Positions 1 through 5,679 of a DNA stretch of 13,211 nt are shown here, one piece after another (within the stretch, counting starts at the first letter, position 1; the number at the start of each line of letters is the position of its first letter). The notes beneath the pieces are model-generated. The model was not told where the DNA came from, did no database searches, and was given only the letters and a program-made list of their open reading frames with translations. A program made the position numbers and the translations under genes. The DNA is from Ruminococcaceae bacterium UBA6413 (GTDB lineage Bacteria; Bacillota; Clostridia; Oscillospirales; Ruminococcaceae). Location: NCBI GenBank assembly GCA_002437415.1, contig DJPL01000005.1:1-13211 (forward strand), in the 5' to 3' direction.

Positions 1-61
1 TGACTTTTTATAGCTGGTCTTTGATTTGTTTTTTATATTTCAGCCGCCTTTAGGGCAACTG
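1..61. other. Downstream flank of the ECF fusion gene, no gene seen
   Basis: After the minus-strand stop at 62-64 I see only AT-rich sequence with one short GCC/GGC stem (minus strand GCCCTAAAGGC) and no strong T-tract terminator. An S-component gene could begin just beyond the window edge, but nothing here proves it. Confidence 0.4.
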
Positions 62-2224
62 TTACAGAATTAAAGCGGCAGTGACCGATGCCGCGAGCAG
101 GACGCAGAATACTATATCCCATGCGGAGAAGCTGAGAGAGAGGTAATTGCTTTTTCGCAGGCGCAGGTCGATACCTCTTGTTTCGGCGGAGGCGGAAAGC
201 GTTTCCGCTATACGGATAACACGCAGAGCCATCGGAACAGTCAGGATCTCAATATAGGACGGAAGCGCGCGTATTTTCTGCCACGGCGTCACAAACGCTC
301 CGCGCGTACGGACAGATTGACGCAACAGTTTCATATCGCCCGACAGTACCGGGAAGAAGCGAAAAATCACAGCGACTATCATAATAAGCCGTTCGGGAAG
401 ATGCATATTGCGCAGTGCCGCTAAGGTTCTGCTCGCTTCATTGCGCCCTATCAGCGTCCGCATTGAGATACCTATGGCGATAATTCGAGGGAACAGCACC
501 AGCATAAACGAAAATACCGTATTCGGCATCAGTGCGTTCGCCGCCCAAAGTACTCCAAAGCTTATGCCGCCCGCAAGCGCGGTCGCAAGCCACCCGTCAA
601 CGGCGGTCAGAAGCATCAGTGCCGCATAAGCGGCGTAAACAAGGCGGTTATTTGAGCCTGATATCACGACCATCAGGGCAAACCAGAAAATCAGCTTTGT
701 TGCCGGGTGAAACATCTCCTTATGCTGTTTTTGCGCCCGAACCTCCGCGGAGTGAAAACGCTCCATATACTGCCGTACCGATTGCAACTCCTGCTCGGAG
801 CTGACTGAAAATTCGGTTTCGGCGCGCCCGCCCGATAATCCTATGCAACGGTCACATACGCCCGCTATAAGCTCAAGGTCGTGGGTGATTATAAGCACGG
901 TCTTTCCTTTGCGCATCTCGCGGATCAGTGCCGAGCAACGTTCAAGACTTTCCGCGTCCTGCCCCGCTGTCGGCTCGTCGAGTATGACTATCGGCTTATC
1001 GGACAGGTACGCCATCATTAAAGTAAGCTTCTGCATCTGTCCGCCCGACAGGGAAAACGGGTGTCTGTCGCGGCATTCCCACATTCCCATACTTTTAAGG
1101 AGTTCTTCCGCTCTTTGCTCAAACTCGGGTGTTACCGTATGACCGTATTGAAGCTCATGCAAAACAGAGTTTGTGAAGAACTGGAACTCAGCCTCCTGCA
1201 TAATGAACAGGACTTGTTTTTGCAATTGTTTTGGCTTTTGCGGCTTTCCGAAAAGCGTTATTGTGCCGCCCGACGGGCGATAAAGTCCCGCGATAAGCTT
1301 GCCGATAGTTGTTTTACCGCAACCGTTTGCGCCAACTAACCCAACAATTTCGTGCTCGCGGACGGAAAAGCTCATGTCGGAAAGAATTGCTCCCGCGTTT
1401 TTGCCATATGTATAACGCACTCCCGAAACGCAAAGCGCCTGCGGTGCATTGTCGGGCGGCGGTGTTTTTTCGGGTATGGCAACCTTTTCAAGGTCAAACG
1501 TGCGAAGACAAAGTGCGTGAAGCTGACCCGGTGAGAGGGCGTTTGCCTGCTCTGCTGTATATTTCGCTTTTATACCGCCGTTCTCCATGACCCGGTATTC
1601 ATCGGCTATGTCTGCAAGATAATACAGGCGGTGTTCGCTCAGGAGCAGGGTCTTACCCTGCTTTTTAAGCTCAAGAAGAATTGCTTTAAGCTGTTGTGTC
1701 GCGGCAAAATCAAGGTTTGCCGTCGGCTCGTCAAGCAGGAAAATCTCCGTATCCATTGCCCATGCCGACAGTATGGATATAAGCTGTCGCTCGCCGCTTG
1801 ACAGCTCATAAACATTGCGGTTTTTAAGGCGTTCAAGGTGGAATATCTCGAACGCTTCGTCTACCCTCTGCCGTATCTTATCCTGCGGCAAGCCGTGATT
1901 TTCAAGCCCGAATGCCACCTCGTTGGAGCTGTTTACGGTGAAAAACTGGCTTCGCGGATCCTGAAACACAGAAGCCGCAAGCTCACCTATCTCACCTATA
2001 CTGAGCCCGTCCGTATCCTTGCCGCAAAGGTGGCAATAGCCCTTAAGCTCTCCCTCGTAAAACTGAGGTATCAGTCCGTTTATGCAACGCAGAAGAGTGG
2101 ATTTTCCGCAACCGCTTCCGCCGCAAAGCACCACACAACGACCCTTTGGGATACTTCCTGCTGTCAGGCGGAGTGTAGGTGCTTTTTCCTCGGTGTATTG
2201 AAATTCAAATTCAAAATCTATCAT
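62..2224 (-). CDS. Fused ECF transporter: two ATPase domains plus EcfT-type membrane domain
   Basis: This 720-residue protein should be the whole energising module of an energy-coupling factor importer in one chain. ATPase domain 1 (about 1-230) has Walker A GGSGCGKST at 35-43, Q-loop Q88, signature LSSGERQ at 141-147, Walker B with DEP at 165-167 and H198. ATPase domain 2 (about 262-490) has Walker A GANGCGKTT at 298-306, Q343, signature LSGGQMQK at 392-399, Walker B with DEP at 416-418 and H448. Residues about 505-720 are hydrophobic and EcfT/CbiQ-like, with two coupling-helix Arg-Gly motifs (TRG at 640-642 and 682-684). Both ATP sites look complete. EcfA1, EcfA2 and EcfT are usually separate genes or an A-A fusion; the triple fusion is less common. 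It follows the TetR gene by 86 bases on the same strand and is probably co-transcribed. The start has only a weak site (AGAGAT). The S subunit, and so the substrate, is unknown. Family call is firm; substrate cannot be inferred. Confidence 0.9.
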   Translation of the reverse strand: MIDFEFEFQYTEEKAPTLRLTAGSIPKGRCVVLCGGSGCGKSTLLRCINGLIPQFYEGELKGYCHLCGKDTDGLSIGEIGELAASVFQDPRSQFFTVNSSNEVAFGLENHGLPQDKIRQRVDEAFEIFHLERLKNRNVYELSSGERQLISILSAWAMDTEIFLLDEPTANLDFAATQQLKAILLELKKQGKTLLLSEHRLYYLADIADEYRVMENGGIKAKYTAEQANALSPGQLHALCLRTFDLEKVAIPEKTPPPDNAPQALCVSGVRYTYGKNAGAILSDMSFSVREHEIVGLVGANGCGKTTIGKLIAGLYRPSGGTITLFGKPQKPKQLQKQVLFIMQEAEFQFFTNSVLHELQYGHTVTPEFEQRAEELLKSMGMWECRDRHPFSLSGGQMQKLTLMMAYLSDKPIVILDEPTAGQDAESLERCSALIREMRKGKTVLIITHDLELIAGVCDRCIGLSGGRAETEFSVSSEQELQSVRQYMERFHSAEVRAQKQHKEMFHPATKLIFWFALMVVISGSNNRLVYAAYAALMLLTAVDGWLATALAGGISFGVLWAANALMPNTVFSFMLVLFPRIIAIGISMRTLIGRNEASRTLAALRNMHLPERLIMIVAVIFRFFPVLSGDMKLLRQSVRTRGAFVTPWQKIRALPSYIEILTVPMALRVIRIAETLSASAETRGIDLRLRKSNYLSLSFSAWDIVFCVLLAASVTAALIL

Positions 2225-2242
2225 GGTTATCTCTTTTCTTTT

Positions 2243-2262
2243 GGTTAGCGCGGTCTAACCGC
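2243..2262 (-). promoter_or_regulatory. Two mutually exclusive hairpins before the ECF gene
   Basis: GGTTAG (2243-2248) pairs with CTAACC (2255-2260) around a 6-base loop, while GCGGT (2250-2254) pairs with ACCGC (2258-2262) around CTA. The two pairings share bases, so only one can form. They lie 19 bases upstream of the start codon. The first is also an 18-base palindrome that could be a protein-binding operator. Function is inference. Confidence 0.35.
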
Positions 2263-2269
2263 TTTCTGT

Positions 2270-2294
2270 AAGAAACGGGCGGGATCACCGCCCG
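2270..2294 (-). terminator. Terminator-like hairpin between tetR and the ECF gene
   Basis: CGGGCGG (2276-2282) and CCGCCCG (2288-2294) form a perfect 7-bp stem with a 5-base loop. On the minus strand it is followed by TTTCTT, a weak U-tract. It lies 16 bases past the regulator's stop. No promoter is visible between it and the ECF gene, so it may be a leaky terminator that lowers transporter expression relative to the regulator. Confidence 0.5.
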
Positions 2295-2310
2295 AAAAAT
2301 TTTCTTTTGT

Positions 2311-2919
2311 TCATTCAAGCGTATCGAACAAATGCTGCCAGCCTGCATTGAAAAAGCCTATCAGTATATGCAGGCATTCAAGCATTTTATCCTCCGACAA
2401 ATGCTCGTCAAGCAACTGTCTGAAATACCAGAACTGCGAACCCATCATCAGCCGTATAGCATCGGCATTGGGTGATTTTCCGAAGATACGGCAGAAAAAT
2501 TCTACCGTCTGCTCCGTCTTCTGCCGCATCATTCCGTTTAGAATTGCTTCCGCAGAGCTTCCGTCACTGCGGCTGAAAAACAAGGTGCACTCATCGTAAT
2601 GCTCGGTCAGGAGCTTTATATATATACGTTCTTCAAAATCGATCGCCGTTAAAAGAGCATCTGTTGTGCCTTCCTGACCCGCTTTTTCATATTCTGCCAC
2701 GGCGGGAGCAAAGGCATCCTGCAATGTTGTGAAAAATTCCTGTAAAAGGCTCATAAACAGTGCGTCTTTATTCTTGTACCGTGTGTATATGGCACCGGTC
2801 GTGACACCGGCATTCTCCGAGATCTTATGGAGCGAAGCTTTTTGAAAACCGCAGGCGAGGAACTCCTCATATGCGGCTCTTATTATTCCGTCGTCAAGGG
2901 AATGATCCTTATTTGCCAT
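2311..2919 (-). CDS. TetR/AcrR-family transcriptional regulator
   Basis: A 202-residue regulator, the usual TetR length. The N-terminal helix-turn-helix spans about residues 9-56, with the characteristic run ISENAGVTTGAIYTRYKNK at 33-51, where the recognition helix and the conserved Tyr and Lys are visible. The rest (57-202) is a helical ligand/dimer domain with no recognisable ligand motif. The reading frame stays open for 97 codons upstream, but the real start is the ATG at 2917-2919: it has a near-perfect AGGAGGTG site 5 bases upstream, and a promoter lies inside the upstream open stretch. The gene sits just before the ECF transporter on the same strand, so it probably controls that transporter and, given the inverted repeat over its start site, itself. 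Ligand unknown. Confidence 0.9.
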   Translation of the reverse strand: MANKDHSLDDGIIRAAYEEFLACGFQKASLHKISENAGVTTGAIYTRYKNKDALFMSLLQEFFTTLQDAFAPAVAEYEKAGQEGTTDALLTAIDFEERIYIKLLTEHYDECTLFFSRSDGSSAEAILNGMMRQKTEQTVEFFCRIFGKSPNADAIRLMMGSQFWYFRQLLDEHLSEDKMLECLHILIGFFNAGWQHLFDTLE

Positions 2920-2938
2920 ATTTTCACCTCCTGCCTTA

Positions 2939-2963
2939 ATCGATAACGCCATTATCGATAACG
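2939..2963. promoter_or_regulatory. Probable TetR operator
   Basis: ATCGATAA (2939-2946), five bases, then TTATCGAT (2952-2959) make a perfect inverted repeat. The word ATCGATAACG also recurs directly at 2939-2948 and 2954-2963, a 15-base period. The site lies directly downstream of the -10 box, around the expected transcription start, between promoter and ribosome binding site. That placement suits repression. Binding by the adjacent regulator is inferred. Confidence 0.65.
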
Positions 2964-2968
2964 GTATT

Positions 2969-2997
2969 ATTATAGCACAGCGGTTTGCAAAATGCAA
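2969..2997 (-). promoter_or_regulatory. Sigma-A promoter of the tetR-ECF operon
   Basis: On the minus strand TTGCAT (2992-2997), a 17-base spacer and a perfect TATAAT (2969-2974). The expected start is near 2962, inside the operator, leaving a leader of about 40 bases before the regulator's ATG. Confidence 0.75.
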
Positions 2998-3059
2998 GTA
3001 GTTTGGGATATTTTTATGGTGAGGGGGTGGAGTTATTACGGTTTTAGTGTTTAATATAA

Positions 3060-3115
3060 GTAGCAGGATTTCAATAACGCTTTTTGTAGGAAAGTGTTTC
3101 TCGGGTTCGCTATTC
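3060..3115. repeat. Direct repeat, copy A
   Basis: This segment and 3172-3228 share GTAGCA at the left end, TTTTGTAGGA in the middle and an identical TTCTCGGGTTCGCTATTC at the right end, with one length change between. They lie 112 bases apart in the same orientation in a gene-free region. Probably a small interspersed element duplicated locally. Confidence 0.65.
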
Positions 3116-3168
3116 TGTGCGATATAGTTTTTGTTTTTGGCTTGGTGGAAATGTTTGATGTTTTTACT

Positions 3169-3250
3169 ATTGTAGCAAACTACCGATAGTTCTCTTTTGT
3201 AGGACAGCACTTCTCGGGTTCGCTATTCAAATTGATAACGTTGCTACTAT
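3169..3250. repeat. Short inverted repeats around repeat copy B
   Basis: ATTGTAGCAA (3169-3178) and TTGCTACTAT (3241-3250) are inverted with 9 of 10 positions pairing. They bound an 82-base unit that contains copy B of the direct repeat. This could be the outline of a very small non-autonomous element, or chance. Confidence 0.35.
3172..3228. repeat. Direct repeat, copy B
   Basis: Second copy of the unit at 3060-3115; see that entry for shared words. It ends in the same TTCTCGGGTTCGCTATTC. Confidence 0.65.
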
Positions 3251-3500
3251 GAACGAGGGAGACAACCAAAGGGAAGAGCGAAAACAACTGCTGAGCTATC
3301 ACAATCCCCACCGTCACGGCTCGGAAATGTCGGAGATATATAGAAGTCAGATTTTCTGAACTTATATACTGAAGAATGATGAACTTGTATCAGCCGTGCC
3401 ACCTCCCCTTTTTCGAGGGGAGGCAAGATTAGTACAGATATCTCAGGATAGTACGTTTTTTGGAAGTTTCGGTGACAGTGCAGTTGTGCCGATATACTCA
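3241..3500. repeat. Gene-free, probably degraded interspersed repeat with a strong hairpin
   Basis: An 84-codon minus-strand frame (3247-3501) spans this stretch, but it has low-complexity Pro/Glu/Gly text of the kind produced by frame-reading a noncoding gut-Clostridia repeat, and it has no ribosome binding site. CCTCCCCT (3402-3409) and AGGGGAGG (3416-3423) make a perfect 8-bp hairpin. GCCGTG words occur at 3394-3399 and, inverted, around 3312-3319. From memory, a GGGAGGTGGCACGG unit with this hairpin recurs in gut Firmicutes; a genome search would be needed to confirm copies. Confidence 0.45.
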
Positions 3501-3649
3501 CGAAATTATTAACACCTTGTAAGCACGGAAGTTGTTTTCAGCGTTGTTGGCTGTATATTTATTGTTTTTACATTTTTATAATATATTGCATTGTAATTTT
3601 AATGAGGTTTGATAAGCTGAGGAATTGTGTCGCAATCTCTCTTTATACA
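3501..3649. other. AT-rich intergenic stretch, nothing recognised
   Basis: No convincing coding frame, structure or promoter with a downstream gene. A TATAAT near 3579 on the plus strand has no correctly spaced -35 box and no plus-strand gene after it. Confidence 0.5.
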
Positions 3650-3674
3650 AAACGATCCCCCGCTTGCGCGAGGG
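3650..3674 (-). terminator. Intrinsic terminator after the propeller-protein gene
   Basis: On the minus strand CCCTCGC, loop GCAA, GCGGGGG (3657-3674; one T-G wobble), followed by ATCGTTTTG. The GCAA tetraloop and position 10 bases past the stop codon fit a terminator. Confidence 0.7.
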
Positions 3675-3683
3675 AGCGTTATT

Positions 3684-5570
3684 TTATTCATCACGGTAAA
3701 GCTCTGCGTATTTGCCGTACTGCGGCTCTGAATAATTTTCCGCTATACCGCCGACATTATCGTCAATTTTTATTATACCTGCGTTTGTGTAAAGATAAAG
3801 CTCACCTGTGTCGGCTTTGGTTCTGCCTTTGATAAAAAGAACCGAGCCGTCATCATAAACCTGAAACTGTGAAGCGTTTTCGCTTATCACCTGCGTATCG
3901 CCGCCGGGCTTTCGGCATTTCAGCGTGCCTGTGCCCGATTTGCCGTCGTAATCGGTAAAGTAGTAGATGTTATCCTTATCGGCAACAATTCCTGTAGCGC
4001 CTAAAACCACACCGTTATCAAGCTGTTCACCGTCTACATAAACCTCATACTCGGCTTCTTCTCCGTTGGGATATTTGAAATACACAGCCTTATTTCCGTC
4101 AATCTCAAGAAGAAATCTGTCTTTAAGCCCGTCTGCTATTTTCTTTGTTTCGGCAATTGTGCCGTTTGATAAGACTGATTTATATAAGCTCAAGCCGTTT
4201 TTCTGCGTGTTGTCTTCCGCAAAGCAGTAAATTGCACTGCCGTCGCTTGCCATTTCACAATATGCGATCTCTTTGTCGGGGAATAACTCGGTTACTGTTT
4301 TTTCGCTTGCAAAATAAAGCTCAATATTATCTATCGTTAAAGTATCGTTATAGTTTTCGCTTATAAATGCACCGACTTCATATATCGAGCCGATATCCGA
4401 CATATTCATCTTCGCCGAGGTTGCGGGCTTATCCTCGTGCCGCAAAAATAATACAGCGGGATACGGCAACTGCTTCTGACTTTGGAGTGCTCTGTAAAGT
4501 AGCTTTGTGACTGACTTTTCGCTACTATCGCCGTTGTAGAAATACAAGTCATCACTGTAGAAAGAATAATCGGTTTCCCTGAGTTCTTTTCTGAGAGCGT
4601 CACGGCTCAGCTTTTCCGAATACTTCACGTTATCTTTGAGGTACTTGTTGTACGCTTTTTCATATTCGGCGGCTTCTTTATCGTCAGATGGGTTTGTAGG
4701 CTGTGCGGGCTTTATCGGTTCTTGCATTGCCGCATCTGAGTCGGCAAGATCGTCATTTACATAATCCGCGTACTTTACTTCTGTGTTATTTGCCTTGGAG
4801 TAGAAGGTTCTGACTTTGTTTTGGTCAAAGCATACAGGCGCAATGCCTGTCACGTTTGTATCGATCGTTTCGCTTTTGCCGCTTAAAAGCTCCCACTTGC
4901 AAAGAGTGGTTTCGTCCAGATAGACTATCGTATCAAGATCGTCATTTCCGTACCAACGCAGAGTATCATCACTGCCGACTATTTTTGTTACCTCGTCACT
5001 GCCGTTTTTGATATAAAGCTCATTGCTTTCCGAGATAAACGCAACTCTGCTCAGATTGGGCGAATTTTCGTAGTAATATACATTCGCGCCTATCTTTTCG
5101 CTCTCGCCGTCTGCTACCGAATATCTGTACAAATACTTGTCATTCGTCATATAAAGAGCGGTATTGCCGCTCAAGTCGATAACATAATCCTCATCGGCGT
5201 TGTCTGCGATTTTTTCGTATTTATACCCGTCATCTTTGATATCGGCATAAAAAAGGCTACTGCCGTTTACCCAGAAAATGCGATCCTTGCTTTCATTAAA
5301 TCTTATTTTAGACGCAAGACCGCTTAATGTTATCGGCTCGCCTTTTGCACCGTTTGCGGATACATAAAGACTGCCGTCCTTTATGTAAGCGTACCTCTGC
5401 TCTTTTTTGCTTTGTGTGCTTATCAAAAGCACGGTTATAACAGCCGCTACGGCAAGCAGTACGGCACCGATCATTATAACGGGCTTTAAAGCGGATTTTG
5501 GTGTGACGGTACTCACAGTGGCGGGTTCAAGAGGGGGCTGTTGTTTTTGGCTGTCGGTATGTAGGCTCAT
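3684..5570 (-). CDS. Single-pass membrane protein with large extracellular propeller-like domain, function unknown
   Basis: This 628-residue protein has a short Pro/Gln-rich cytoplasmic tail (1-29) and one membrane helix (about 30-50), followed at once by a Lys-rich SKKEQR. The rest, about 55-628, should lie outside. It contains many repeating units of the style YxxxGSLYxxxxG and IxYxxDGxxLYxY (for example YAYIKDGSLYV at 60-70, LYFYNGD at 342-348, IYYFTDYDG near the C terminus), which suggests a TolB/DUF5050-like beta-propeller. A charged helical insert at about 285-332 (KPAQPTNP, then Lys/Glu/Tyr-rich) interrupts it. The start at 5570 has an AGGGAG site 7 bases upstream. It follows the anchored aspartate-decarboxylase gene by 109 bases and has its own possible promoter. 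No catalytic motif is visible; a sensor, binding or scaffold role would be guesswork. Confidence 0.8.
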   Translation of the reverse strand: MSLHTDSQKQQPPLEPATVSTVTPKSALKPVIMIGAVLLAVAAVITVLLISTQSKKEQRYAYIKDGSLYVSANGAKGEPITLSGLASKIRFNESKDRIFWVNGSSLFYADIKDDGYKYEKIADNADEDYVIDLSGNTALYMTNDKYLYRYSVADGESEKIGANVYYYENSPNLSRVAFISESNELYIKNGSDEVTKIVGSDDTLRWYGNDDLDTIVYLDETTLCKWELLSGKSETIDTNVTGIAPVCFDQNKVRTFYSKANNTEVKYADYVNDDLADSDAAMQEPIKPAQPTNPSDDKEAAEYEKAYNKYLKDNVKYSEKLSRDALRKELRETDYSFYSDDLYFYNGDSSEKSVTKLLYRALQSQKQLPYPAVLFLRHEDKPATSAKMNMSDIGSIYEVGAFISENYNDTLTIDNIELYFASEKTVTELFPDKEIAYCEMASDGSAIYCFAEDNTQKNGLSLYKSVLSNGTIAETKKIADGLKDRFLLEIDGNKAVYFKYPNGEEAEYEVYVDGEQLDNGVVLGATGIVADKDNIYYFTDYDGKSGTGTLKCRKPGGDTQVISENASQFQVYDDGSVLFIKGRTKADTGELYLYTNAGIIKIDDNVGGIAENYSEPQYGKYAELYRDE

Positions 5571-5623
5571 ATATTTTCTCCCTTGCTTTGTGAATTGCTT
5601 TCATATTATTTCAATTCTATCTT

Positions 5624-5660
5624 GTATAACAATTATACCGTATTGACTTCTGCGGCAAAA
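5624..5660 (-). promoter_or_regulatory. Possible promoter and overlapping palindrome before the propeller-protein gene
   Basis: A perfect TATAAT (minus strand, 5632-5637) lies in the gap after the decarboxylase gene. The best -35 at 17 bases is a weak TTTTGC (5655-5660). GTATAA (5624-5629) and TTATAC (5633-5638) form a palindrome over the -10 box, a plausible operator. Confidence 0.4.
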
Positions 5661-5679
5661 TTTTCGCAAAAAGCTTATA

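Noticed and set aside
1838..2248. 136-codon plus-strand open frame
   Set aside because: Antisense to the first ATPase domain of the ECF fusion; no recognisable motif.
2920..3210. 97-codon N-terminal extension of the TetR gene
   Set aside because: No ribosome binding site at the upstream ATG, the extension runs through the operator, promoter and repeat, and its residues look noncoding. The ATG at 2917-2919 has a near-perfect site.
3247..3501. 84-codon minus-strand open frame
   Set aside because: No ribosome binding site, contains a perfect DNA hairpin and repeat-like text; treated as a repeat.
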